A DNA stretch of 64,000 bases, taken from NCBI GenBank assembly GCA_963402885.1, contig OY727094.1, positions 33,544,501 through 33,608,500 on the forward strand. The letters are read 5' to 3'. The DNA is from Antedon bifida. Lineage: Eukaryota; Echinodermata; Crinoidea; Comatulida; Antedonidae. Numbering within the stretch: the first letter of the stretch is position 1; the number at the start of each line of letters is the position of its first letter. Positions 46,493 to 57,347 of the stretch are shown here, in pieces. The notes beneath the pieces are model-generated. The model saw nothing but the letters and a program-made list of their open reading frames with translations, was not told the DNA's origin and ran no database searches. A program made the position numbers and the translations under genes.

Positions 46493-49400
46493 AGAACATA
46501 CTAATTACTATTGTAGTGAGCCCATGCAAATTATTTATTATATTAGCAATGACAGTATAAAGGGTGGGAAGGAAATATTTTAGCTTTTATAATCACACAA
46601 TTCACTAATTTAATTAAAGCAACTGACAGTTGTCATTATAAATCTAATATCATTTGTGTTGAATACTGTAATTAATTTTACTTGGCCAATTTGTACTATA
46701 TTTAGTTCAAAATTTGAATTTGAATTATTCTTGAGCATATTGAATAATCTTAATTATCGTCTTTAAACAAATGACTTGGCAAAGCCTTCTATGTTGCAAT
46801 AGAATAGTATTAAACTATTACAAGGACATAAACAATGTTTTTCACTTGTATTCTTTCCCCTACTTTATCTTTTTACTGTAATCTTGTTGGCTTTAAATAA
46901 AGAATATCTTCCAGTTTTAAGTTGTGTTCAAGGTCCAATCCAAATGACCTTTTACAAAACTGGTTAAAATAATTGTTAAACTTTGATTGTACTCTTTCCC
47001 AAACAGGACACCTTTGGACTCACCCATTCAACTGATTTTTTTAGAAAGTGTATCTGATTTTCTGGAAAGTGTATCTTGTTTTATGAATGTAATTAACCTA
47101 TAAAAAATAATTTTAGTGGAGTTTAATAAATATATTGAATCACATCTTGGCATATTTTAATGTTGTATAAATGCTTATATTATATTGACATTTTTTATTA
47201 AGTCCAAATAAAAAAAAATAGAATTTTGTGACTTACTATCGGAGAAGGTATTAAAAAAAATCAAATTCCAATACTTTTTCAAAATATAAAAGAACACAAG
47301 TACAGTAAACATACATTTGATATTGATTGAAAATATTGTATAGGAAGGAGACCTTATTCATTCCCCCAGAAGATTAAGAATGCTATTATCGTAGATAAAT
47401 TCGTTATTAAGTCTATTTGAAGCAAGCGTGAAATTCCTAGCGAAGATCGTTATAGATTAATCTGTAGATGATATATTGCCCATTCGTTGAACAAACTTCA
47501 TATTTAAGTGAAAACTGTGACTTTTAAGCAAGTCACCCAGTTTTAATGGTAATGAAATACTCACCTATGCGCACAACATATCAACTGATACGCTCAAGTT
47601 TTCTTGAGTATGGTACGACATTTAGAAAATTCAATTTATGTTTCAAACCTCATAATTCAGCAACTCAGACAAGACAAGACATTAATAGTAAATTAATTAA
47701 AGGAACAAAAAAGTGACTATTACTGCAAACTACTATAAACAATCACTAATTATTTTATATAATAATAATAATACAATACAAATTGAAATAAAATACTTTA
47801 ACAAAAGTGGAAAAAAGATAATTCACGGATGGTATGCTGTTTTAGTAATTAGAAACTTGAACATTTTAAAGCGTGTTTTTACCTCAGGATGTACTTAAAC
47901 CTGTCAGTAAAGCATTAAATTAAATGATAATTTCACAAACGAATTGTTGTACAAAGTATTTTTTGTGCAATTTCCTATCATTCAGTTTATCGCAGATCTT
48001 TGTTTTTAAAAAATAGATCATAGTACTGTACTTCTTTTAAAAATAGATATTAAAATAAGATAAGATAAGTTTCTATTGTTGTCAACACAATAGCCAAACA
48101 TTGAATTTAGTAAATAACAGAAGTTGAATTGAAGGAACAAACTAATAAGATTATTTGTTTCATCCAAATTTAACAAATTTATAAGATTGAAACTATTCAA
48201 TCAATCATCCATTCATTTAACTGTCCATGCAAAAGCATTCTTCCATTGGAAGGGTCAAGGCCAACAGCGATCAAAGATTAAGGGGCGCAGTGGGAAATTG
48301 TAAAGAGCCCATTGAGGAAATGCTATCAACCGGATATTAAGGTCCAAGCCCAACCCCCTGGACCACTTAGACGTCAATTGAGATTAAGTTTATCAAAGAG
48401 ATAATTGTTAATAGAAAATCTCTGAAAATGTTCTAATCCTCTTCAACGAAAACCCAAATTTTATGCACAGAAAGGGGGAAAAAAGTAGAAGAAAAAATTA
48501 GGACAAAAGTTGAAGATTTTAGTAAAATGCTAAAACTGAAAGAAAACAATTTCTGTATAACAAATGAATAGACAAGTTGTGTAAATCCTCATAACAAAGC
48601 CTACATAAGTTTATCAATGATTAACTTAAATTCTCATAGAAAAGAAAAAAAAACAGGGGAAGAAAGAAAAAAAGTAGGGCACATTTTGCAACTGATGCTT
48701 GTGCTAAAACTGGGACAAAACGATTTCTTATACTTGAGAAGCAAATATAAACGTGTTTGTGTTTTCATGACAAGTTTGAAAGAAATGATACGGATAAAGA
48801 TAATGCTCAAAATAATAGGACAGTGTCTTGTTTCTGAAAATACTCGGTAATAAAATCAGTTTCTGGTTGGTCCCATTACTGTATGTGCATTTGGTTCATG
48901 TTATATATACACACGTGAAAAGGTATATTCGTTCCATGTGTATTCTTTTTACAAGTTTCTGAAGAAATAGCTGATGTTTCTTACATTAGTGTTTGACACT
49001 GTGCTAGATTAGATCGAATAATAAAAGAGAAAACAAATCAGGTGATGTATTTTGTAGAAAAAATATTAGAAGTTTTTAAAAGTCAATATTGAGATGAAAT
49101 TAAACATGTTTGAAAGTTTCTAAAAGTTACGTACATAGTGTGTGATTTATTTTTAAATTTGTATCTTGCTTTCAGATTTGAATTTGATAAACAACCCCTA
49201 TTGGCAGTCACATGTATAATAAGCTTGACAAAAATCATCTCAAACCTGGGGTCATCTTAGAAGCAGATTACCTCATATGCAAGCATATTGCAAAATATTT
49301 AAAGTTTAAACCTAGTTTGAAGTAAAAATGTAACGCAGCTTTCTACTTATGTGTAATTTATTGCCATCTTAAGAACTGGTTTAATTCTATCTTTGATGGT

Positions 49401-49580
49401 ATTTAAGGATTACAGGCTTCGTATTACACAAGAAATTTGATTGGCTAGCAACCTTTGGGTTTGATTGGAAGTTGACGGTTCGTACAAGAAAATGTCAAAC
49501 AAAAATGTCAATTTATTTTTTCATATTTTTTATTGTTGACAAGAATAAACTATTAAACAATTTTTCTTTTTTTTTTTCAG

Positions 49581-52500
49581 AATATTTTAATTTTTCCACT
49601 CTGCAATTATGGAGCATACAGCGAAGTGTGGAAAGTTGAGCAACTAGAAACGCATCAAAAAAGAAGAGAACCAAGGTACTCTACACAGGGCACCTATTTA
49701 ACAAATGAGAAAGATGGAGATACAAAGACTCAGGCAGATACAGCAAAACATTACAACCAGACACAGTGAAACCTGACCAAGACACCCAGAAACATCCCCA
49801 GTCCGGGAGTACTCACAAATTTGCCTCCCGGAAGTATTTCCTCGGCAACACTGAGGAAAGGTACAGTACAATAAGGATGGAAAAAGCAACTTTTCAAAGA
49901 AACATCTCAAAATAGATAAAAACAACCATTTGTTTCCTTGCAGTTATTTACTTGTAACTTATTTCTTTTAAGTATAATAATCGTACGCTATTTTTTAATT
50001 AGATTGGATTAAAAACATGCCAACAATTTTGACAATAGAACAGCTAAAGTATTGACTTCTAAACAGTGTATAATTTAGCCTTCTCTTGCCCAATAAAATA
50101 TTCTTTATACATTTTCTCACATTATTATTAGTACCAGGAATCCATGTGCCCTGCACACATGATGGACTCATAATAAGTACTTTTGGTTTGCTATCTGGTA
50201 ACATATTAAATTTTACAACTCTATATCAAATAAAACATTTGCAAATTGTGTCGAAACAAGTGTTATTTTTTATATGTTTTATTACATTTTTTATTAACCT
50301 TTTATTGAAAGGTGCTTAAGTTATTTCAAATATTATAACATCTTTTTTTTTCATAGTTTTACAGTTATTTATTCTATTTTTTTTTAAACAAACAAACTGT
50401 TCAAATTCTAAAACTTTGCATTTTTAAACTGTAAAAAAATACTTTGGATTTATTAGAATGGGGTCAGTTAAAGTCAGTTAACTGAATGAAATATCCTAAA
50501 CCTCAATTTGTGGATTTCATTACGTTGGGTATTTTGAGACATTCGTGACTAGATTAGTGTTTGAAAGTTATACATAGTCATGAATACATTCAATAGCTTT
50601 TGGTGCAACTTAAGTATAAATCTGGTTTGTTTTTACCCGTCTATTTTCACTATTAAATTGTGATATCTATCTACCTGTATTTGTTTGTTACTTCCAAGTT
50701 GTTGCCCAAATTTTACCAAACATCATAATTTTCTCAAATTCTTTACGAGTTAAGATTGTTATCTTAATTTTTTTTTATTGTTTCCATTGAAATATTCAAT
50801 TTATCAGAGTTTCAAATTACAATATAATCATTTTTATATAAAATTTTACTTTTAAACTCAAGACAATTTAATTCCTAATGTTATAGTATATAATTGTTTT
50901 ATTTAAATTAACTATTAGTGTTTAAATAAATAATGTAACAACTGATTTTTTATTATCAATATTTAAAATGTACACAATTATTTTTACATTCCAACATATT
51001 AAAAAATGTATATATATTTATATACATTTTTTTTATTATTAATTACTCACAATAATGGTGAAATTTTCAATTTGAATTTATTTGTTCAAAATAAATGTAG
51101 GCCTATTCGTTAATTTTTCATTTTTTAACCTATTATGAACATAATATATGTTTATTGAAAGAAATTATCTACTACTACTCCCAATAAAATAATTGAGTAT
51201 TTTTTGGGGGAATTATAAAACTTATTTTTTTAAACATTTATTACTATCTTGTTTCCTGTTGGTCTATAAACATGATAAAAATGTCATGATATATATCAAA
51301 CATTAAGGTATTTATTTGTGTTGACAAGACTACAACGAATTTGTCTTAGTGTAAAAAAGGTGTCGTCATCATTTTCACCCATGCTTTCTCCTAATTACTT
51401 TGCATTTTTCATTTCATGTTTTCAAATGTATAGTGACATGTCGATAAGTGTGTCACATTTATTAAACATGTTGTTAGGCCCGACAAGGCAGTAAATAATG
51501 GTGCTGAAAAATTACGTGAAATTTAATCAAGATTTAACGTATTGATTTCTGTAAAAGAGATATATCATATCCTACTTAGCGAAAGCAAACAATTTTAAAG
51601 AACTATTTTGTATATTTAGTAATATTTTTTATAATTTATTTATACATTTTTGTGGTTATTTTAAGACTTATTTTTCATACCATGTGTTTATTGCTATTTA
51701 TTAAGAAATATTTTGGGTTTTTTTTTTTATAATTTGGGTGTAGACAGTAAATGACCTAGTTAATGGTAATAAGCTTTGGGCAGAGCTAATGGTACATATA
51801 CTGTTTTGCGTATTGATACGGGACATTGATATTGGTTACTTGTAAACTTAACTGAACAGGATTAGAATTTGAAGCAAAGTAGTGTTAATGTAAATGCATG
51901 TCGCATTGCTTTAAAAAAAATGCCCAAATGGTGATGCGGTCCCTAATCGGTTCCCAGAGGTTTCTTCCCAATGCCTATCTTTGTCATTTGCCTCGACCTG
52001 ATTTACTCTTACTCTTTTCGTATGGAATTTTCCCCCATGGAGAATGTGTGTTGGGAATCGCATGTTCTCATTATAACTTGATTACAAGGAACCGACCTAC
52101 TTCTGTTACCATGCAAGCTGGACTACCAAGCCTACATTTGTTTCTGAGTCATCAAAATAGAGGGGGCACTCCATAAATTTCAGATGTTCCAAGTTATTGC
52201 ATGTGTCTATTTTTTTTTCACTCACTATTTATTAAGTACAGTAGCTTTATGTTTAATTCACCACCTAATTAGTATATGTAGTTAATAAGTCATTTATGTT
52301 ATTATATATAAAGCGGATGGGAACGCCATGTATAGATTGTAATATATTATTTATGATATTTGTAGCCTTTCGTAATGAAAGTATAATGTTCACACTAAAA
52401 TTATAAAGTACTATGGTGTGAAATTGAATATATGAACAATATATTTAAATTGTCTTTAACTTATTTTATAAAAAAAAAATACTTGCTAATTTTTAGTTGT

Positions 52501-53640
52501 ATCTTCAGGGAGATACATTATCTATTGAGGATATAGGATAATTGGAACAAGGAATGGTTGAATATCAGTCACATAGGAATAATACATTGAATGTATCAAC
52601 AACCATGTTGTTACATGCCACTTATGAATGCAATTTCATGTTTGTTTTGGGGTATAGTACATTATCACATTACTGCATAGGCCTTTCATGTGATAATATT
52701 GATCATAATGTTTTATCGTTTTAATTCTTAAAGTTAAATGAACCATCAAGTTTGTTTTTATACCCACTACTTATTTATAATTATAAATTAATGATAACTA
52801 ATCACAAAAGAATATAATTATTAAATTAATTTTAAAATAATTTTTGTTTTAATGCACACCAATATTTCCACGATTATTTTTTCTAAAACAGTAATAAAAC
52901 TTAATGAAATGTGACCAAAACTATAAATTCTCATCCGTCAACAAAACTGAATAATTGGTATGCAAATTAAGCAACCTAACGCAATCGTTTAAAATGCAAA
53001 AAAAAAAATAATTTAAATACAAAAATATTATTTTAATAGTGTTTTATGAGAAGTTCTCAATTATTTATTATTATACTGTAAACTACTTGCCAAATTTGTT
53101 TAGTGTCTGTAGACGTCGCTATATATTGTGACTAAACATATTTGTATAAATATTTTTGTTGTATTTAGCCTACAAATAATTCCTATAGTCTTCCCTTTTA
53201 TGGTAGGCATAGGATGATGAATGGATATGGTAGCATCAATAAGAATGCTTAATAAGATTGAAAAAAAATGTTAAAATTATGTTCACTTTCTTTTTTGTTA
53301 AAAAGATATTTATCAAAGAATATTGAATACCAAATGTTTAGCTTGTGTAGATTGTAACAACAGTGATTCTGTATGTAGGGATGTTTATACGTGTATTAAA
53401 TTTGTCATATAAAAGTAGTGTAGCTATATTAGTATCATTCCACTAAACAAATCAGGTATATGGAAGACATATTACCTTATATGGAACTTTTGTTTAATTA
53501 TTTACTTTTTAAAGTATCATGTTCTGTACAAACATTTTAAAGCATGTTTTAGTCACATGATATACTAAGAGGACTGAAAGAAGTATCTGTTGAATGTAAT
53601 AGTGCCCTCTAGTGTTCAGATTAATAAAAGCTACATGCTA
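49581..53640 (+). other. Putative long 3' UTR exon of the zinc-finger gene
   Basis: The region starts after a 20-base pyrimidine tract ending in CAG (49561-49580), among the strongest acceptors in the window. No plus-strand frame is open far enough to be coding. AATAAA words occur near 50093, 51184 and 53623; the last is followed by a T/GT-rich stretch, as expected at a cleavage site. A GC-richer block at 51898-52176 and another at 49690-49900 lie inside. The link to the zinc-finger gene is inferred from strand and splice signals only. A non-coding RNA or a separate gene is possible. Confidence 0.35.
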
Positions 53641-54463
53641 CAGTAGAACTCTTTTTTCTCTGTTTTGTTCGTCTACATTTTTGAACTTTTGATTGTACAC
53701 AAGATTGATTGATTAGTTTAATTGCCTACAGGGGCCAAGGAATCACCTGTGCAGATCCTGGTGGGGGCATGTCTCCCCCTCCCACATATTTTGAGTGGGG
53801 ATTGTCCCCCTCACACTCCAACAGAAAAATCATTAAATTGTTAAAATGAATAGAAAGTAAGACTTCTATGACGTGCATGACAGCCTAAGTATACTAAAAG
53901 TATTTCATTTTTATACGTGAACCCCCCCCCCCACCAAACCCCCACCGCCCCACCAAATTAAAAACGGATGTGCAAGTAAGATAGTAAAACAGACTTCCTT
54001 CTTCCAACAAAAATAGTATAATATATTATAAAATAGAATGATATTTTAATTAAAGTAAATAAGTATAATATCATATTCAATAACGGTTGTATGTACTTCT
54101 AGTTTGACACCAATGTAGGCAGGCTTACTCACCACTGAGTTTGAACTGCATGACTCTTGCGGTAGTTCGCCGGCTGGGCGTATCTCCTCAGGCTGACTTG
54201 GAATGACTTTTTTCCACACACAGGCCTAGATTTTAAGGCGAAGACTTAGACCTCAAACATTTGAATATTTCACGCTAAAATGTTGTCCTCTATCTGTTCG
54301 AAGATTTTATATTTTACACTTATTAGTTATGCAATAATCGTTACGATAACATTTATGATTTGAGCTCTTGTTCATCCTCTAATAATAGTAGGCACGCATT
54401 ATCTGGCTGCTGGGTTTTTGTGCGCGGGTATTTTGAAACAAAAATCGCGACGTGGTGTTTTAA
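53641..54463. other. Intergenic stretch with C-rich run and candidate minus-strand first exon
   Basis: A run of C and CCACC words lies at 53920-53950. A GGGGGCATGTCTCCCCCTCC inverted motif lies near 53763-53790. The candidate exon at 54133-54240 is listed separately. Nothing else is supported. Confidence 0.4.
54133..54240 (-). CDS. Candidate first exon of an unknown minus-strand gene
   Basis: On the minus strand GAGTCATGCAGTTCAAACTC then AGTG|gtgagt gives a start (MQFKLS) followed by a strong donor, preceded by a CpG-containing GC-rich leader. A second frame without the ATG is also open across the exon (VIPSQPEEIRPAGELPQESC). I could not find the downstream exon. Chance is possible. Confidence 0.2.
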
Positions 54464-54630
54464 TTAAGCTCTGTCTACACTGTCAAACTTTAAGTGACAA
54501 AAAATGTGATGTGCCCATATATAGATGGACACGATGATGTCAGAACTACAATATTTTAGCATAGCACTCCCATATATGGGCACATCACACTTTTTTGTCA
54601 AAGTAGTTTGATAGTGTGGACAGAGCTTTA
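54464..54630. mobile_element. MITE, GTCTACACTATCAAAC family
   Basis: Left end TTAAGCTCTGTCTACACTGT, right end GTTTGATAGTGTGGACAGAG then CTTTA. Inner arms TGTGATGTGCCCATATATAG and CATATATGGGCACATCACAC. An open frame across it on the minus strand is not a gene. Confidence 0.9.
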
Positions 54631-54976
54631 GGGAGGCGCGGCCTATAATAAATAGTATAGACGCTGTCGTCAAAAAAAAGTTTGGTAATGGTAGCGTGCG
54701 TGTAAAATAAGGAGACGGCGCAACACACAGGAATCAAATATTCCAGATTGTAATTTTATCTTTGAAGACAAGTTTAAATAAAAATCGCAATACAAAAAAA
54801 AACATTTAAAAAACGTGGTCATTAAACTATGATGCCATGATATTTTTACTTCCTTTAAATAATGATAAATAAAAGTAAAAAGAAAAAAATAAGTAAAAGT
54901 TAAATAATAATAATATAGTTATGTGGTTATCTTGTACACAATTATTTTACTTTGGTGTCGTCGATAACTGTAATAT

Positions 54977-55033
54977 CTAGCCTTCTTCTGATTCCATTGC
55001 ACCTCCTTCAAGCAGACCTGGATCGGCTCTAGA
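54977..55033 (-). CDS. Candidate terminal exon of an unknown minus-strand gene
   Basis: A strong acceptor (T-rich tract, then CATTTTCGCAG|TCTAGAG) opens an exon that reads SRADPGLLEGGAMESEEG and a TAG stop in phase 0. In another phase it stays open for about 38 codons (beginning LEPIQVCLKEVQWNQKKARY). It is GC-richer than the flanks. The BEL element begins 69 bases upstream, so it would sit in this gene's intron. A possible first exon (MASFREEP, donor AG|gtatgt) is at 62516-62491. I do not recognise the protein. Confidence 0.3.
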   Translation of the reverse strand, partial: SRADPGLLEGGAMESEEG

Positions 55034-55096
55034 CTGCGAAAATGGTATGAGCAAAAAAAAAATCCAATAGGCCTAGAGGTGGCAATACATAATAAA

Positions 55097-55101
55097 TACT
55101 G
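55097..55101 (+). other. Target-site duplication, left
   Basis: TACTG directly precedes the 5' LTR and recurs directly after the 3' LTR (61813-61817). Five bases is usual for BEL/Pao integrases. Confidence 0.95.
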
Positions 55102-55389
55102 TGTAACGGCAGTATGTGTAGACTAGCAAACAATTACGTAATTGTTGTATCTGGGTTAATTTGCATAAATGCCAGACCAGGCGACGTATAAAAGAATCTC
55201 ACTGGCTAGTGTGGCTAGTTGAGATGATGCCAGCGTATAGACCGGAGGTCTTAGTTATTAGTATAAAGAAGTTACACTATATGAAGTACACAATAAAATA
55301 TTTCGATTGTTGCATGATACAAGCCTTCCGTGTTCTTTATTACGTATTATTCTCAACTCAAAGAAGTGGCCAGTGAGGCCGCAGTTACA
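55102..55389 (+). repeat. BEL/Pao 5' LTR
   Basis: 288 bp, TG...CA ends. It carries TATAAAA (55187-55193) and a poly(A) signal AATAAA (55292-55297), so promoter and R region can be placed. Identical by eye to the 3' LTR. The 71-codon frame inside is repeated in both LTRs and is not evidence of a protein. Confidence 0.97.
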
Positions 55390-55454
55390 GTCTATACGTG
55401 ACCATCGATAATAAAGCTTTGTCAGCCATTTTGTGTTGGTTGAACGATAATACG

Positions 55455-57095
55455 ATGACGACCAGTAAGGTTAGTGCTGAGCAGGTATATAAGGCCAGTG
55501 AGGCCGAAGCGTATTATTTGATAGAAGAAATAAATACATGCGTGTCGCTTAAGACCCTTCAAGAAAATATAAATCGGCTGAGGTCTTATGAGCAGAGATT
55601 ATTTCGAAGTCATGCTAATTTATTGTCGTTTATTTTGGATTCACCTCGAATGATTGATCATGGCAGGGATTACGACAGTTTATGCAATAGGATTGAGACT
55701 TGTCTTATTAAAGCTGAGAACAGGCTATTGGAAACGGCATCTCTACGGTCAGATAGGAGTGTCGGATTTGCTGCTAGTGTTGCAGCTAGTACTACTAGTT
55801 CTATAATGGATAGGAAAATAAAGCTGGCTGAAAGTAAAGCTTCCCTGAAGGTAGACTTAGAGTTTAGTGCTGAGGAGAATCGTCTAACTAGCGAGCTCAT
55901 TCGACTTCGCATTGCAAAGAAATTAGCAAAGAGTGAGGCTCAACTTGAATCATTTAGAGACTTAAATAACGATTTCGTTACGATTGATAAAACAGGATAC
56001 ACTTCTGATATTACAACTCCTAAAGATACTAGTTATGGAGACAGAATAACACAACTTGAGAGATTTCTGGATAAGAAAGTAAAGAATCATGTGGATAAGG
56101 TTGATGTTCAAGTACATAATTCTACTCCAAAATATGATCAAGGTAAACTTAATTCGTTTATGCCTAATAGCGAACCAAGTTATATCCTCCATTCAGAAGC
56201 TATGATGAACCGTTTAGTTGATTCTTTTAGACTTCCACCAGTTAAGGTGGATAAATTTGACGGTGATCCGTTAGCATTTCCTATGTGGGAAACTGCATTT
56301 GATTCGTTGTTGGCATCGAAAGCTGCGTCAACATATGAGAAGCTAAATCTATTAAGCCAACACCTCATAGGGCAACCAAAAGTGCTGGTGAATAATTATT
56401 TACTCTTACAATCCGAGGATGCATACTACTTAGCTAGAAACGAGTTGAAGGATCGGTATGGCCATAGTTCAGTGATAGCGAATGCCTTTCTTTCTAAATT
56501 ATCTTCCTGGCCTAAAGTGTCGCCACGGGATAACATAGGTTTGAGACAATTTTCAGATTTCGTGTGTGAGATGGCAGTCGCAAGACAGAAGGTAGAAGAC
56601 TTGGGAATTCTTGACTATCCTCAGGAGAACTATAAATTGGTATGTAAATTACCTTATTATATTGAAAACAAATGGAGAACAGTAGTGCAGACGCATTTAA
56701 ATAACAAACAAAGTTTTCCTAGTTTAATTCAGTTTTCGAATTTCTTAAGATCGAAGGCAAAAGAGGCGAATATTCCCATGTTTCAAACTAAAATCAACAC
56801 TACTCCAGATGGAAGTGCTACCAGGAAATCTGCAAATAAACCAATCAATTCCCTTTCGACAAACATAGACAAAAGTCGTTACCAAAAGAAATGTTATTAT
56901 TGTAATGATGTAAAACATGATATTGATAATTGTAACACTTTTCTTGATATCCAAAGAAACGCTAGAAAACAGTTTTTATTTGAAGCCAACTTGTGTTTTG
57001 GTTGTGGAAAGGCAAATCACAGGAAACAGGAATGCAGGAACAAATCTAAGTGTAGGACTTGCTCCAAAGAACACTATGACGTGCTTACATTTTGA
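55455..57095 (+). CDS. gag: BEL/Pao gag-like protein (truncated C-terminus)
   Basis: The start is the ATG at 55455; the frame is open from just after the LTR but has no earlier ATG. It gives 546 residues. In order: a helical, coiled-coil-prone region (about 25-170); the DUF1759 capsid-like domain (about 259-436, with FDGDPLAFPMW at its start); two CCHC knuckles, C-x2-C-x4-H-x4-C, at 480-493 and 514-527; and the start of a third Cys/His motif (CRTCSKEHY). In BEL elements gag continues directly into protease. Here it stops after about six foreign codons because a LINE fragment was inserted. Gag forms the particle and binds RNA. The truncation separates it from pol and should prevent the normal polyprotein. 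Confidence 0.93.
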   Translation: MTTSKVSAEQVYKASEAEAYYLIEEINTCVSLKTLQENINRLRSYEQRLFRSHANLLSFILDSPRMIDHGRDYDSLCNRIETCLIKAENRLLETASLRSDRSVGFAASVAASTTSSIMDRKIKLAESKASLKVDLEFSAEENRLTSELIRLRIAKKLAKSEAQLESFRDLNNDFVTIDKTGYTSDITTPKDTSYGDRITQLERFLDKKVKNHVDKVDVQVHNSTPKYDQGKLNSFMPNSEPSYILHSEAMMNRLVDSFRLPPVKVDKFDGDPLAFPMWETAFDSLLASKAASTYEKLNLLSQHLIGQPKVLVNNYLLLQSEDAYYLARNELKDRYGHSSVIANAFLSKLSSWPKVSPRDNIGLRQFSDFVCEMAVARQKVEDLGILDYPQENYKLVCKLPYYIENKWRTVVQTHLNNKQSFPSLIQFSNFLRSKAKEANIPMFQTKINTTPDGSATRKSANKPINSLSTNIDKSRYQKKCYYCNDVKHDIDNCNTFLDIQRNARKQFLFEANLCFGCGKANHRKQECRNKSKCRTCSKEHYDVLTF

Positions 57096-57344
57096 AAAGA
57101 AACCAGAAGTGGTTGTTTTGTAAACTATAGTAATCAATAATATAATAATGTCTACAGTCTACATCCAATAAACCTCAAAACATAATCCACATATTTTAAG
57201 AGGCACTATATGTCAACAAATAAGTATTAGTCCTCTCTCCATGACGGTTGTCACATAATGCTTTGTATTATTTTTTATTGTATTTATATGTTTCATATGG
57301 ACAGTTTGTCTGAAATAAAGTTGAATTGAATTGATAACAAATGT
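57079..57344 (+). mobile_element. LINE 3' fragment inserted in the BEL element
   Basis: The right end is GAAATAAAGTTGAATTGAAT then TG, the 3' tail style of CR1/L2-like LINEs, preceded by a TTGTATTTATATG... 3' UTR. ACTATG occurs at both edges (57073-57078 and 57345-57350) and may be the target duplication. The left boundary is therefore provisional. It interrupts the reading frame between gag and protease. Confidence 0.75.
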
Positions 57345-57347
57345 ACT

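Larger units (their letters stand above)
38414..49580 (+). other. Putative 3' UTR intron (or intergenic) of the zinc-finger gene
   Basis: 11 kb without a confident exon. It contains one MITE (38732-38874), the third hammerhead-like repeat copy (42228-42420), three short tandem repeats (42475-42556, 45858-45928, 46377-46492) and unique GC-richer blocks near 39040-39480, 40255-40330, 43040-43440, 44930-45250 and 48230-48400. A short frame MNSNEDDITSDIDK at 41641-41683, followed by gtaagt, could be an alternative first exon. Confidence 0.4.

Noticed and set aside
49698..49925. Minus-strand 75-codon Cys/Leu-rich frame
   Set aside because: Composition looks like chance translation of a GC-rich block. 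No signal, motif or splice site supports it.
55161..55376. 71-codon frame in the 5' LTR, repeated in the 3' LTR
   Set aside because: It is identical because the LTRs are identical. It spans the TATA box and poly(A) signal and has no domain.
55390..55420. Primer-binding site after the 5' LTR
   Set aside because: No TGG-type complement to a tRNA 3' end is visible directly after the LTR, so no site is annotated.
55398..55454. Upstream GTG start for gag
   Set aside because: The first in-frame ATG is at 55455; use of GTG is unlikely for this kind of element.
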